A DNA stretch of 64,000 bases from Bacillus xiamenensis (GTDB taxonomy: Bacteria; Bacillota; Bacilli; Bacillales; Bacillaceae): positions 1 through 64,000 of the forward strand of contig NZ_AMSH01000006.1 of the NCBI RefSeq assembly GCF_000300535.1. Direction: 5' to 3'. Position 1 is the stretch's first letter. Every line of letters starts with the position of its first letter. The position numbers and the translations under genes were made by a program. The notes beneath the pieces are model-generated. The model had not been told where the DNA came from. It made no database searches and saw only the letters and a list, made by a program, of their open reading frames with translations. Of this stretch, positions 16,893 to 26,595 are shown one piece after another.

Positions 16893-17501
16893 TTAAACAA
16901 AAGCGAAAATTGCTCTTAGCCCTACATATGAAAGCGCTATAAATATACCTAATGTCACATATGTGGAGATTCTTTGTGAGCGTGGTGAAACCGTAATTCC
17001 CCAGCTGACAGCAAATGACCACAAGCCATTAGCAAAGTGGAAAATAGTAGATAAAACGCCGACAATATAGAAACCTAGCATAAATGGAGAGCTTAAAATA
17101 TTCGCCATCATGTCATAGTTTACTTCTGCTCCAAGCTGCGCTTGAATACGTGTTTCCCATACGTGCCAGGTGACAAAAATCAATGTAATGATACCTGTAA
17201 TCCGCTGCAGTCTGAATAACCAGTTTCTTAAGTAATTGAAGCGAGACGTGTTGTTTTGTGCCGTAAAGGCTATGTACACCCCATAAACAGCATGATAGAT
17301 CAGTGGTAAGAAAATCACGAACAGCTCAAGTGCATATCTGAATGGAAGCTGTTCCATAAAGTGTGCAGCTTTGTTAAACGCCTCTGGTCCATTCGTCGCA
17401 AAGTGGTTAATCACTAAGTGCTGTACTAAAAATAGACCGACCGGAATGACGCCAAGCAAAGAATGCAATCTCCGATAAAAAAATTCTTTGTTCCCCGACA
17501 T
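16893..17501 (-). CDS. sdhC: Succinate dehydrogenase cytochrome b558 membrane subunit
   Basis: Di-heme membrane anchor that passes electrons from SdhB to menaquinone. The 202-residue protein has five hydrophobic spans with conserved His residues in LVQHLVINHF, LIYHAVYG, FVTWHVWE and FHFANGLW. The start at 17501 is chosen over an open upstream extension because CTAGGGGGT is 7 bases before it and because the 202-residue length equals B. subtilis SdhC. First gene of sdhCAB. Confidence 0.96.
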   Translation of the reverse strand: MSGNKEFFYRRLHSLLGVIPVGLFLVQHLVINHFATNGPEAFNKAAHFMEQLPFRYALELFVIFLPLIYHAVYGVYIAFTAQNNTSRFNYLRNWLFRLQRITGIITLIFVTWHVWETRIQAQLGAEVNYDMMANILSSPFMLGFYIVGVLSTIFHFANGLWSFAVSWGITVSPRSQRISTYVTLGIFIALSYVGLRAIFAFV

Positions 17502-17599
17502 TACTTTACCCCCTAGTAAAAAAGTGCAATTGCTTGAAAATTGTCTTACCCCCGCTTCTTTCAAATGTAAGCACTTTATTCAAATTTATTGACAATTTC

Positions 17600-17628
17600 A
17601 TTTTACTCCTATGTCAAAAAAGCGTCAA
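17600..17628 (-). promoter_or_regulatory. SigA promoter of sdhCAB
   Basis: Minus strand TTGACG - 17 bp - TAAAAT, about 100 bp upstream of sdhC. Confidence 0.7.
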
Positions 17629-17727
17629 GAAACCGCGTACATAAATTAAAATTTTCCGAAATTTAAAAGTTTTAAATCAAAATTCGTTTTATTACAATAA
17701 GAATTTCTTAGACTTCTAGGGAAAACT

Positions 17728-17757
17728 CTGTCATCATATGCCCACATAAGCTATAAT
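17728..17757 (+). promoter_or_regulatory. SigA promoter of yslB
   Basis: CTGTCA - 18 bp - TATAAT on the plus strand. Transcription would start about 17764, which rules out the upstream TTG at 17761 as the yslB start. Confidence 0.65.
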
Positions 17758-17784
17758 AAATTGTTGAAAGAGGGGAGCCGTACA

Positions 17785-18228
17785 ATGAATAAATTTGAAT
17801 CTAACTTAGAACAGCTAAAAGAAATTGAAGTCAATGGATTTGCCTACGAGCTGATACGCGAAGTTCTGCTGCCTGACATTCTTGGTCAGGATCATTCCTC
17901 TATGATGTATTTTGCGGGTAAGCTGCTTGCTCGTAAATTTCCTCAAGAGTCATGGGAGAAGATCCCCGAATTTTTCCATGATGCTGGATGGGGAACTCTC
18001 ACGATGGTCCATTCTAAAAAACAGGAAATTGAGTTTGAGCTCGAAGGTCCACTTATAACGAATCGACTCACCTATCAAAAGGAGCCATGTTTTCAAATGG
18101 AAGCAGGTTTTATTGCTGAACAGATTCAGCTTCTCAATGAGTACGTGGCTGAATCCTATGAACAAGTAAAAAAGCGTGCTGATAAAGTCATTTTAACCGT
18201 TAAATGGGATTTAAGAGACCCTAGCTAA
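17785..18228 (+). CDS. yslB: YslB, DUF2507 family protein
   Basis: A 147-residue protein of unknown function with the DUF2507 pattern (LLPDILGQD, YFAGKLLARKFP, GWGTLTMV), a V4R-like fold by family. The ATG at 17785 has AGAGGGGAG upstream. It is divergent from sdhC and followed by a terminator. Same place as in B. subtilis. Confidence 0.88.
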   Translation: MNKFESNLEQLKEIEVNGFAYELIREVLLPDILGQDHSSMMYFAGKLLARKFPQESWEKIPEFFHDAGWGTLTMVHSKKQEIEFELEGPLITNRLTYQKEPCFQMEAGFIAEQIQLLNEYVAESYEQVKKRADKVILTVKWDLRDPS

Positions 18229-18239
18229 CACTCTTTATG

Positions 18240-18271
18240 AAAGGCGAGGACTTCGTGTCACGCCTTTTTTA
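18240..18271 (+). terminator. Terminator of yslB
   Basis: AAGGCG...CGCCTTTTTTAT stem and T-run directly behind the gene. Confidence 0.85.
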
Positions 18272-18358
18272 TATGTCCTTCTATCATAGCACACACAGAA
18301 CCTGGATTTCCCTTCATCAGAAAAACATCTACCCCTATTCGAAGTAGATGCTCCTTGC

Positions 18359-20152
18359 TCATTTTTTACTTTTTTGATATGCCGTTAAGTATTCCTTCAC
18401 CTTTTCCGCATCCGGCTTTAACTCGTTCTTTGTTTCAACAAGCGGACTGACTGTGGATGAGGCCTTGTTTTTATGACCTTGATAGAAGTTAACGAATTCC
18501 TCTTGATTGATTGAGTAAAGGATGGCTTTTCGTAAATCCTCGCTTTTTGCCACTTCACGTTTAGACGTGTTAAATAATAGATAAGCAACCGCATTGCTCT
18601 GATTTTTTTGCAAGGCGAGCTTGCTATCTTTCTCAACCACATCATATTTTGTTTCAGGTATACCATTAAAAATATGAATTTCACCATTTCGAAGTGCAGA
18701 TAGTGCACTATCAGGATTTTCAATAAATCGAACGGTGACTTGAGAAATGTTTGGCTCGTTCCCTGTGCCTTTCATATATGCAGGGTTTTTATAAAAAACG
18801 GCTTCATAATCGTTTTTATACGATAAAATGTATGGTCCGCTCGCAAACAATTGATTGTTATACATTTTCCCTTCTGTGATTGTACGCTGATCACCATATG
18901 GGATATCCTTTGCTGGATCAAAGGCATCTATATCATACGTGTTTACACGCTCTATTTGTTTCTTAGAAACAATTCCTGCTGATTGATGGGCTAAATAATT
19001 TAATACTTGCGGGAATGGCTCTGTTGTCGTGATCTTTACCACTTGATACGCACCTGCTTGATTGTCTGCATCTTTTTTATCTTTTACGAGCTTTTTCACC
19101 TTCTGTTGCACATCTTTTTCTAAATCTTCTTTGATCGTACCACCATTACCTGATATTGCTTTCAGTTCAGATAGATCGGTTACGACCTCTGCGCTTTTAA
19201 TATGCTCATGTAATGAGTATGTTCGATGATCTGGTACTGCATTTTTATCCTTGGCTCGATTGAGCGAAAAGACCACATCATCAGCACCTACACGTTCGCC
19301 CGAATCCACTGCTTTTTTATTCTCCACCCTTGCAAAATGGATATCGTCTCTTAATAAGAAGTAATAATGTGTCTTATCTTTTGCTGCGGCATGATTCCAA
19401 GAAAGTGAACCTTTTGATGTGACTGTATCATCATCTGTCAAATTCACAAGTCTTACATACATATTGGTATTCAGTGTATTAATTGATCCATCATTGCCTT
19501 TAATCGGGTCAAGCGATGTAAGGGAAGCCAGCGCCTGCTGCGTGATGAGCGGATCTTTATTTCTTTTGGATGAATCGTTAAAATCAATTGATTCCCATGC
19601 AACTGCCCGAGATTTAGCCAGACGAACGGTCTTCTCATTGATCACTTCTTTATTCACACCTTGAGCTTTCAATGAATTATAAAGCGGCGCAATATAGGCC
19701 TTATCAAAGACTAGACGCTTTTCTAATTCTTGATACGTTTGAATGTATTCGTCAGACGTTTCTGTTGCTGCTGTGTCAATCAATTGATCGATTTGTTTAT
19801 CTGACAAGATGCTGTTATCAGCACCCGTTTTAAATATACCTCGAACTGCATAATCAGGGTTGCCCGTCACAGTCGTCCAGCTCGAAAGAACGATGTCATA
19901 ATTCCCCGCATCTTTTTGAGCTGTATAGCTACCGTAATCAGGCTGAATATTCAATTTGACTTTAAGTCCACTCTTAACCAATTGATCTCGTACGATATTC
20001 AGGTCATCTTCACTGCTACTCATTCCAAGTAATTCAATCGTTTCTTTCGACGCTTGACTCCCTTCCTCATTTCCTACACTTGACTTTGTATTGACACAGC
20101 CTGCTAATACGACAAGCAATATGATGAGCAATGATAATCCACTTTTTTTCAT
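18359..20152 (-). CDS. Oligopeptide-type ABC transporter binding lipoprotein with circularly permuted lobes
   Basis: A 597-residue lipoprotein (lipobox LVVLAGC, Cys19) of the SBP_bac_5 (OppA/DppA) family, but with its parts in an unusual order. Residues about 38-187 match what is normally the C-terminal part of lobe II (LVKSGLKVKLNIQPDYGSYT, GNYDIVLSSWT, then YIAPLYNSL). Only after that, from about residue 200, comes the normal N-terminal start (LTSLDPIKG, YFLLRDDIHFA, GADDVVFSLNRA). The protein ends with what is normally the middle (LLFNTSKREV, DLRKAILYSINQEEFV, LKPDAEKVKEYLTAYQ). All segments of one full protein are present once. The start at 20152 has AAGGGGGA 6 bases upstream; the gene follows two permease genes. 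The ligand is unknown. Confidence 0.85.
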   Translation of the reverse strand: MKKSGLSLLIILLVVLAGCVNTKSSVGNEEGSQASKETIELLGMSSSEDDLNIVRDQLVKSGLKVKLNIQPDYGSYTAQKDAGNYDIVLSSWTTVTGNPDYAVRGIFKTGADNSILSDKQIDQLIDTAATETSDEYIQTYQELEKRLVFDKAYIAPLYNSLKAQGVNKEVINEKTVRLAKSRAVAWESIDFNDSSKRNKDPLITQQALASLTSLDPIKGNDGSINTLNTNMYVRLVNLTDDDTVTSKGSLSWNHAAAKDKTHYYFLLRDDIHFARVENKKAVDSGERVGADDVVFSLNRAKDKNAVPDHRTYSLHEHIKSAEVVTDLSELKAISGNGGTIKEDLEKDVQQKVKKLVKDKKDADNQAGAYQVVKITTTEPFPQVLNYLAHQSAGIVSKKQIERVNTYDIDAFDPAKDIPYGDQRTITEGKMYNNQLFASGPYILSYKNDYEAVFYKNPAYMKGTGNEPNISQVTVRFIENPDSALSALRNGEIHIFNGIPETKYDVVEKDSKLALQKNQSNAVAYLLFNTSKREVAKSEDLRKAILYSINQEEFVNFYQGHKNKASSTVSPLVETKNELKPDAEKVKEYLTAYQKSKK

Positions 20153-20171
20153 CGTATTTCCCCCTTGTTTT

Positions 20172-21692
20172 TTACATTTCATCTAATTTTGGATCTAACG
20201 CATCCCGTAATGCGTCACCTAAAAAGTTAAATGATAAGACAAGCATGATAATGGCGAGCCCTGGAAAAATTGCTAGATAGGCATGAGATTCTAGATAGGT
20301 ACTCCCCGCTTTTAATATATTTCCCCATTCCGGAATATGAGGTTCAACGCCAAGTCCCAAGTAACTCAAACTACTTGTTGCAATGACTGCCGACCCAATT
20401 GTCAAAGTGGCTTTCACAATCATTGGCGCCAGTGAATTAGGGACAATTTCTTTAAAAATAATAGACCAGTCACTAGCACCTAATGCACGGGCTGAGTGAA
20501 CATATTCTAAATTAGAAATCATCATGACATTGGCACGCATTGTTCTGGCATAGGTCGGAATCGCTCCTACACTAAGAGCAATGATCAAGTTCACAATATT
20601 AGCCCCGAATGCTGCAATGATAGCGATCGCCAGCAATATGCCCGGGATGGCATAAAGAACATCCAGAAGCCGCATAATGACATGATCTGTTTTTGGCGTG
20701 TAGTATCCAGCAATCGCCCCCAAAAAACCTCCGATGACGGCTGGAATAAGGGTTGAAATGCAGCCAACGAGTAAAGAAATTCTTGCACCAAAGACAATTT
20801 GCGAAAATACATCACGGCCAAATTGATCAGTTCCAAGTGGATAAGCAAGACTTGGTGTTTGCAAAATAGCGCCATATTGATTCTTGACAGCCAAGTCATA
20901 ATCGAAGGTAAATACACTCCACATTGACAGAGAGAACACAAAACCAATGAACAACAGTCCTAGCATCGCTGCTTGGTTTCTCGTTATTTTCTCCCAGATG
21001 GAATGCCATTTTTCAAAACGATATTTTTTGATATGTTCTGTTTGCACCATAAGCTGCATCGCAAGAAGAAGGGCAAATACATTGCCCATCACAGATGAAA
21101 GCACAAGGGCAATAGCAAAATATGTTCCCGCTGCCGGTGATACCTTTCTATCCTCCTGCTTGATGACAAACACAAATACTGCCGTATAAAAGAGACCGAT
21201 AACAAGCAGGGTTAGCATAGCAAGCGGAAAGGAATCCGTTACATAGGGTTTGAATAAGTTGAGAGCCGACAAAGCCACGATCACGATATGATTGATCAGC
21301 ATGTAATAAGCAAATACATATGCCAGAGATCTTCTTTCTTTTATGAGACTAAAGGCAAAAACGGTGATGATGAGATGACCAGCGAAAAGACTCAACAGCT
21401 GCACATAACCTAGACGCCTCGTGAAGGTTTGAATTACACCTGTCTTTTCTAGATCATTCTTCATTTTCCATGTAATACCGACTTGAATAAGTGAAAAGAA
21501 AATGTAAATTAAAGATACACTGAACATCATTGGCTTCACTGTTTGATTCGCAATATCAACACTGTTTATAAAGAAAAGAATGGCCATTACAATTGATACA
21601 ACAGATGTGAATTTTGCGCCAATATACTCGATAGACCTCTTTTTCACGTGATGCTGCTCATGAGAGTGAATTGACTTCATCGTTACTGACAT
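20172..21692 (-). CDS. DppC/OppC-type permease with extra N-terminal membrane domain
   Basis: A 506-residue inner-membrane protein. The C-terminal ~270 residues are a normal DppC-type permease: GTDQFGRDVFSQIVFGARISL, six spans, and the ATPase-contact EAA loop ARALGASDWSIIFKEIVPNS. In front of it are about 220 residues with six or seven extra hydrophobic segments of unknown role; ordinary DppC proteins have about 300 residues in total. It lies 13 bp behind the other permease gene and 19 bp before the binding-protein gene. Confidence 0.88.
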   Translation of the reverse strand: MSVTMKSIHSHEQHHVKKRSIEYIGAKFTSVVSIVMAILFFINSVDIANQTVKPMMFSVSLIYIFFSLIQVGITWKMKNDLEKTGVIQTFTRRLGYVQLLSLFAGHLIITVFAFSLIKERRSLAYVFAYYMLINHIVIVALSALNLFKPYVTDSFPLAMLTLLVIGLFYTAVFVFVIKQEDRKVSPAAGTYFAIALVLSSVMGNVFALLLAMQLMVQTEHIKKYRFEKWHSIWEKITRNQAAMLGLLFIGFVFSLSMWSVFTFDYDLAVKNQYGAILQTPSLAYPLGTDQFGRDVFSQIVFGARISLLVGCISTLIPAVIGGFLGAIAGYYTPKTDHVIMRLLDVLYAIPGILLAIAIIAAFGANIVNLIIALSVGAIPTYARTMRANVMMISNLEYVHSARALGASDWSIIFKEIVPNSLAPMIVKATLTIGSAVIATSSLSYLGLGVEPHIPEWGNILKAGSTYLESHAYLAIFPGLAIIMLVLSFNFLGDALRDALDPKLDEM

Positions 21693-21705
21693 GCCTACAC
21701 CTACT

Positions 21706-23163
21706 TCAATATTGTTTCATCTTTGATCTAATACGAGGATCAAAAAATGCATATAAAATATCAATGATGACATTTACGACGGAGATTGTAATCGCCACAT
21801 ATACAACCCCTCCCAAAATACTCGGAATATCAGGGATAAACTGCTTATCAACGATATAACTTCCAATACCACTAATGTTGAATACCTTTTCTGTAACAGC
21901 CGCTCCTCCAAGCATGCCGCCGAAAAGCAGTCCAATGACGGTAATAATCGGAATCATAGCATTGCCAATTCCATGTCGCCATAGAATATGCTGCTGACTT
22001 AGCCCCTTTGCTTTTGCTGTAATCATGTAATCTTCATGGATAACTTCGAGCATTGATGACCTAGTCATCCGAGCAATCGAGGCAGTTAACCCCGTACCAA
22101 GGACGATGACTGGCATGAGTAAAGATAACCAATTTTCTGGGGAATACGTGGCGGGAAGCCAGTTCCATTTAATCGAAAAGTTCAAAATGAAAATGAGTCC
22201 TTGCCAAAAGTTTGGAATGGACAACCCAAGTAATGCGATAAACATGAACGAATAATCAAAAAATGAATATGGTCTTGTCGCAGAAATAACCCCTATTGGA
22301 ATGGCAATCACAACCGCCATGACGAGTGACCAAACAGCTAATGTGAGCGTGATAGGAAATTTATTCGCTATGCTCGTTGCCACTTCTTCATTTCCGGTAA
22401 ACGATTTTCCTAGATCAAATGTGAAAAGTCCTTTTAAAGCATTCCAAAGCTGTTGAATATATGGCTGATCTAGACCATATAGGTGATTAAAAGCGGCGAT
22501 TTGCTCCTTTGTTGCGGATTCTCCAAGAATATTTACTGCTGGATCAAATGGAGAGAAATAGAGAATGGTAAAGACAAGAATGACTACACCGATAATCACC
22601 AATACACTCATAAGCAGCCGTTCAATGACATATTTCAAGAATGCATGTCGGTATAAAAAAAGCAGAATGTACATTGGTAAGCCTGGAACCAATGTCACCA
22701 TAAGAAAAAGTCGGTTAGATAATAGTGAAGCAAAAACCGTATGAAACGAGACTTTCGCCCGGCCTTGTTTTTTTAGCTCTTCCTCAACTTTCAATTTGAC
22801 TATTTTTTGAAAGGTTTCTTCTGTCCACTGAAGAGTGAATCTGTCGATCTCATGTGGATCTATTTTTTCATGAAAGAATTCTTTTTTTCTCAACACTTGC
22901 TGCTGAATATCCGCTCTCATTTCCTCTTTAGCGCCGGAAGCCTCTAAACGAGCCTTCACTTCTTCTAATACGTGAAGATATGAATCTTGTTTACTCTTAT
23001 GTAAATAATAAAAAAATACACACAAATGCACGGGTAAACCAACAATCCATAGCAATAATTGATATGAGCGGCGTGATTGAATGTCTTGAAATATTCGACT
23101 TACCCAAGATGAATGAGAAATGCCGCTAATCTCATCAAGTTTTACAGTTACCATTCTCGACAC
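21706..23163 (-). CDS. DppB/OppB-type permease with N-terminal extension
   Basis: A 485-residue membrane protein. The C-terminal ~310 residues match DppB (VIERLLMSVLVIIGVVILVF, LGLDQPYIQQLW-like segment, DLGKSF, and the loop TAKAKGLSQQHILWRHGIGN). About 170 residues precede this: a hydrophobic span, a long charged helical cytoplasmic region (about residues 55-145) and a second span. The start is uncertain; a GTG at 23163 has AGGGGG 9 bases upstream, and an ATG at 23154 is the alternative. First gene of the minus-strand transporter operon, divergent from the ATPase gene. Confidence 0.85.
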   Translation of the reverse strand: MSRMVTVKLDEISGISHSSWVSRIFQDIQSRRSYQLLLWIVGLPVHLCVFFYYLHKSKQDSYLHVLEEVKARLEASGAKEEMRADIQQQVLRKKEFFHEKIDPHEIDRFTLQWTEETFQKIVKLKVEEELKKQGRAKVSFHTVFASLLSNRLFLMVTLVPGLPMYILLFLYRHAFLKYVIERLLMSVLVIIGVVILVFTILYFSPFDPAVNILGESATKEQIAAFNHLYGLDQPYIQQLWNALKGLFTFDLGKSFTGNEEVATSIANKFPITLTLAVWSLVMAVVIAIPIGVISATRPYSFFDYSFMFIALLGLSIPNFWQGLIFILNFSIKWNWLPATYSPENWLSLLMPVIVLGTGLTASIARMTRSSMLEVIHEDYMITAKAKGLSQQHILWRHGIGNAMIPIITVIGLLFGGMLGGAAVTEKVFNISGIGSYIVDKQFIPDIPSILGGVVYVAITISVVNVIIDILYAFFDPRIRSKMKQY

Positions 23164-23292
23164 CCCATCGTTCCCCCTTTCACATGAATGTTCGTTCCAA
23201 AAAGTTAATTGCATTATTCCGACCGGTATAGTAAAGTTTATGCTAGCTTTATTTGAAAGTCAATATCCATATCATACAGGTGGTGGGAAAAA
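23164..23292. promoter_or_regulatory. Divergent promoter region of the peptide transporter
   Basis: A 129-bp AT-rich interval between the permease operon and the ATPase gene; both transcripts must start here. I see AT-rich -10-like runs on both strands but no clear -35 partner and no operator I can name. Confidence 0.4.
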
Positions 23293-25041
23293 TTGAAGGA
23301 TTTAGTACCTCTTTTAAAAGTGAAGGATTTGCATATATCTTTTCACACACGGGATGGCGAATTAGAAGCTGTCCGTGGTATTAGCTTTGAAGTAAACAAA
23401 GGAGAAACACTTGGTATTGTTGGGGAATCAGGAAGCGGGAAAAGTGTAACTGCCCGGAGCATTTTACAACTCCTCCCATCACCTCCTTCTTTTTTAAAAT
23501 CAGGAAGTATCACCTTTCAGGAGGAAGAACTCACAACAAAAACGGAAAAAGAAATGCAGGCTGTAAGAGGTCATGATATTGGCATGATTTTTCAAGACCC
23601 TATGACTTCTCTCAACCCAACGATGCGGATCGGCCCCCAAATCGCCGAAAGCTTGATCAAACGCAAGAAGCTTTCAAAAGAAGAAGCTAAACGACAGGCC
23701 ATTGACCTTATGAAACTTGTAGGGATTCAGCATAGTGAGGAGCGCTATCAGCAATATCCGCATGAATTCTCTGGCGGTATGCGTCAACGAATCGTCATTG
23801 CCATCGCTTTAGCCTCTCAGCCAGCCTTGCTTATCGCAGATGAACCAACGACCGCACTCGATGTAACAATGCAATCCCAAATTTTACATGTGATGAAGGA
23901 TATTCAAGAACGATTTGGGACATCGATTATTTTCATCACACACGACTTGGGTGTTGTTGCCGGAATGTGTGATCGGGTGGTTGTGATGAAAGAAGGAAAA
24001 ATTGTCGAGTCAAATACAACAGAAGAATTGTTTGAGAACCCTCAGCATGCATATACACAACAGCTTCTCAATGCTTTGCCTCGTTTACATGAAAAGAAAA
24101 AAAACAAGAAAGATTTTGATGCCATGCATTTCAGACATCACCCGGCTTTACTGGAAGTTAAATCATTATCTCAGCACTTTCAAATCGGTAAAGGGCATGT
24201 ACTAAAAGCGGTTGATCAGATTGATTTTTTGATTAAACGTGGAGAGACACTGGGACTTGTTGGCGAATCAGGTTCTGGGAAATCAACCACTGGCCGAGCG
24301 ATCCTTCGCTTAAACGAACCAACAGATGGCGATATCTTATTTCAAGGCATTCCAATCCACCGTCTGTCGAAAAAAGAAATGAAAACGATGCGACGGCATA
24401 TGCAGATGATTTTTCAAGACCCTTATTCTTCTCTAAACCCTCGCTTTAAAGTGCTGGATATTATCGGACAGGCGCTTGATCTCCACAAGTTAAGCACAAC
24501 CAACACTGAAAGGAGAAAAAGGGTGGAAGAACTGCTTGAGATGGTTGGCCTAAAGCCTTCACATGCCGATCGGTATCCTCATGAATTCTCCGGAGGACAG
24601 CGCCAGAGAATTGGGATCGCAAGGGCGCTTGCCGTCAAACCACAATTGATAGTATGTGATGAACCTCTGTCTGCACTTGATGTTTCTATCCAAGCGCAAA
24701 TTGTACGCTTGTTAGAGGATCTTCAGAAAAAGCTTGGGTTGACTTATTTATTCATTGCACACGATTTGTCGATGGTGAAACATATTAGTGACCGAGTAGC
24801 AGTGATGTATGCTGGGAAAATTGTGGAATTAGCCGAAAGTGAGGAGCTTTACAACAATCCACAGCACCCCTACACAAAATCGCTACTTTCAGCTATCCCT
24901 ATACCTGATCCTAAAGTAGAAGCAAAGAAGGAAAGATTCGTTTCGACAGAACAGATGGACGAAGATATTTATGATTTACAGAATGCAGAGCTAGTAGAAA
25001 TATCAAAAGATCACTGGGTTGCCATTCCAAAAGCACAATAA
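23293..25041 (+). CDS. Fused OppD-OppF-type ABC ATPase of the peptide transporter
   Basis: A 582-residue protein with two complete ATPase halves. The first has Walker A GESGSGKS (44-51), Q loop [13 protein letters not shown], signature EFSGGMRQR and Walker [14 protein letters not shown]. The second has [21 protein letters not shown], signature EFSGGQRQR and [11 protein letters not shown]. Each half ends in the extra C-terminal motif of the Opp/Dpp group that binds oligopeptide-transporter partners. Fusion of D and F parts is known from GsiA and YejF. The start is TTG at 23293 with GGTGGTGGG 5 bases upstream. It energises the permeases encoded divergently. Confidence 0.9.
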   Translation: MKDLVPLLKVKDLHISFHTRDGELEAVRGISFEVNKGETLGIVGESGSGKSVTARSILQLLPSPPSFLKSGSITFQEEELTTKTEKEMQAVRGHDIGMIFQDPMTSLNPTMRIGPQIAESLIKRKKLSKEEAKRQAIDLMKLVGIQHSEERYQQYPHEFSGGMRQRIVIAIALASQPALLIADEPTTALDVTMQSQILHVMKDIQERFGTSIIFITHDLGVVAGMCDRVVVMKEGKIVESNTTEELFENPQHAYTQQLLNALPRLHEKKKNKKDFDAMHFRHHPALLEVKSLSQHFQIGKGHVLKAVDQIDFLIKRGETLGLVGESGSGKSTTGRAILRLNEPTDGDILFQGIPIHRLSKKEMKTMRRHMQMIFQDPYSSLNPRFKVLDIIGQALDLHKLSTTNTERRKRVEELLEMVGLKPSHADRYPHEFSGGQRQRIGIARALAVKPQLIVCDEPLSALDVSIQAQIVRLLEDLQKKLGLTYLFIAHDLSMVKHISDRVAVMYAGKIVELAESEELYNNPQHPYTKSLLSAIPIPDPKVEAKKERFVSTEQMDEDIYDLQNAELVEISKDHWVAIPKAQ

Positions 25042-25045
25042 AAAA

Positions 25046-25125
25046 GGTGTCCCCGTTGTACCGGGGCCACCTCTCAGATTGTTGACAAAGAGCTAAAATG
25101 AACTTTATTTTAGCCCTTTGTCTTC
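25046..25125 (+). terminator. Two tandem terminator hairpins behind the ABC ATPase gene
   Basis: First hairpin GGTGTCCCCG/CGGGGCCACC at 25046-25072; second GACAAAGAGCTAAAAT/ATTTTAGCCCTTTGTC at 25084-25122, followed by TTCTTTTT. They separate the gene from convergent lysC. Confidence 0.75.
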
Positions 25126-25241
25126 TTTTTAGTGTGATAGAAAACCTTTGCAGTCTAGGAAGGACGCGTACCGGAGCGAATTTGACATTCGTGAACACCT
25201 GCACGCAGGACTGATACCGAATGCATGGGTTTGTCTACATG

Positions 25242-26477
25242 CTAAGAGTGAGCTGCTGCGCTCACCTTTGATAATTCAAACGCATCATGAAGGGCTTCTA
25301 CCGCTTTCACCATATCTTCACGATCCACGACGGTTGAGACTTTGATCTCAGACGTACTGACCATTTTGACTTGGATGTCTTTTTGAGCTAACACGGCGAA
25401 CATTTCAGCCGCAACGCCTGGGTTTGAAACCATACCAGAACCAACGATAGATACTTTGGCTAATTGGCTCTCTGTCTCAATCTGCTCATAGCCAAGTGCC
25501 CCTTTATATTCTTCTAGTACTTCCACTGTTTTGGACAAATCATCCGTTTTAACAGAGAAAGAAATTGACGTCTGATTCGTGCTTGTGACGGACTGGATAA
25601 TGATATCGACATTGATATTTTGCTTAGCAAGCGTCGTAAAAATGGTCGACAATGTTGTTAAACCGCTTGAAAGCCCGCACACCGTCACGCGTGTCATCTG
25701 ATCTTCAAATGCAATTCCTCTTACCACTAAATTTTGTTCCATGGATGATTCCTCCTCGATTAACGTCCCCGATTCATTTTCAATACTAGAACGGACTTCT
25801 AAAGGGACTTGGTAATTTTTCGCAAACTCGACCGCTCTCGGGTGCAGCACGCCAGCTCCTAAATTGGCTAACTCAAGCATTTCATCGTATGAAATATCTG
25901 CGAGTTTTCGCGCAGACGGCACATAACGCGGATCTGTCGTAAACACGCCTGGTACGTCCGTATAAATATCACATTTGTCCGCTTTGAGTGCCGCAGCTAG
26001 TGCCACAGCCGTCGTATCTGATCCACCTCGTCCGAGTGTTGTAATATGTAGATCATCCGCAATCCCTTGGAAGCCTGCTACAACGACGATTTTTCCCGCA
26101 CTTAGCTCCTCTTTGATTCTTGATTCATCAATGTCCACGATTCTTGCATTTCCGTGCACCTTCTCTGTTTTCATCCCAGCCTGCCAGCCTGTAAAGGAAA
26201 TGGCGTCATAGCCTTTTGCCTGCAGTGCCATCGCCAATAACGAAATGGTCACTTGCTCTCCAGTCGTGAGCAGCATATCCATTTCTCTTTTGCTTGGATC
26301 ATCTGTGAGTTCTTTCGCTAGGTCTACTAGAACATCCGTTGATTTGCCCATCGCAGACACAACCACGACCACATCATTTCCTGCCTCGCGTTCAGCGATG
26401 ACTCTCTCTGCGGCTTTGCGAATTTTTTCTGTTGATCCAACGGATGTTCCGCCAAATTTTTGTACAATTAGTCCCAT
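25242..26477 (-). CDS. lysC: Aspartokinase II, lysine-sensitive
   Basis: Phosphorylates aspartate, first step of lysine, methionine, threonine and diaminopimelate synthesis. The 411-residue protein has the kinase start GLIVQKFGGTSVG, catalytic segment TLGRGGSDTTAVALAAAL and two C-terminal ACT domains (IAFEDQMTRVTV and LAKVSIVGSGMVSNPG) that bind lysine. The ATG at 26477 matches the B. subtilis start. In B. subtilis an internal start inside lysC gives the beta subunit; an ATG preceding EQNLVVRGIAFEDQ near 25740 is the equivalent. Controlled by the lysine riboswitch upstream. Confidence 0.96.
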   Translation of the reverse strand: MGLIVQKFGGTSVGSTEKIRKAAERVIAEREAGNDVVVVVSAMGKSTDVLVDLAKELTDDPSKREMDMLLTTGEQVTISLLAMALQAKGYDAISFTGWQAGMKTEKVHGNARIVDIDESRIKEELSAGKIVVVAGFQGIADDLHITTLGRGGSDTTAVALAAALKADKCDIYTDVPGVFTTDPRYVPSARKLADISYDEMLELANLGAGVLHPRAVEFAKNYQVPLEVRSSIENESGTLIEEESSMEQNLVVRGIAFEDQMTRVTVCGLSSGLTTLSTIFTTLAKQNINVDIIIQSVTSTNQTSISFSVKTDDLSKTVEVLEEYKGALGYEQIETESQLAKVSIVGSGMVSNPGVAAEMFAVLAQKDIQVKMVSTSEIKVSTVVDREDMVKAVEALHDAFELSKVSAAAHS

Positions 26478-26550
26478 GTCTACCACCCTTTTTCAAAAGA
26501 TCACGTGTGAGAGAAGAGGCTGCGGAGACTGCTCTGTTCACTGCAAATAA

Positions 26551-26585
26551 AAAAGCAATGAGAGAACAAATCTCCCATTGCTTTA
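26551..26585 (-). terminator. Attenuator hairpin of the lysC leader
   Basis: Minus strand AAAGCAATGGGAGA/TCTCTCATTGCTTTTTTA. It ends transcription when the riboswitch is lysine-bound. Confidence 0.9.
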
Positions 26586-26595
26586 AAATCATCAT

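Noticed and set aside
18359..20152. Idea that the binding protein is a fusion of two truncated binding proteins
   Set aside because: Each segment of the family is present only once and together they make one full protein, so permutation is the simpler reading.
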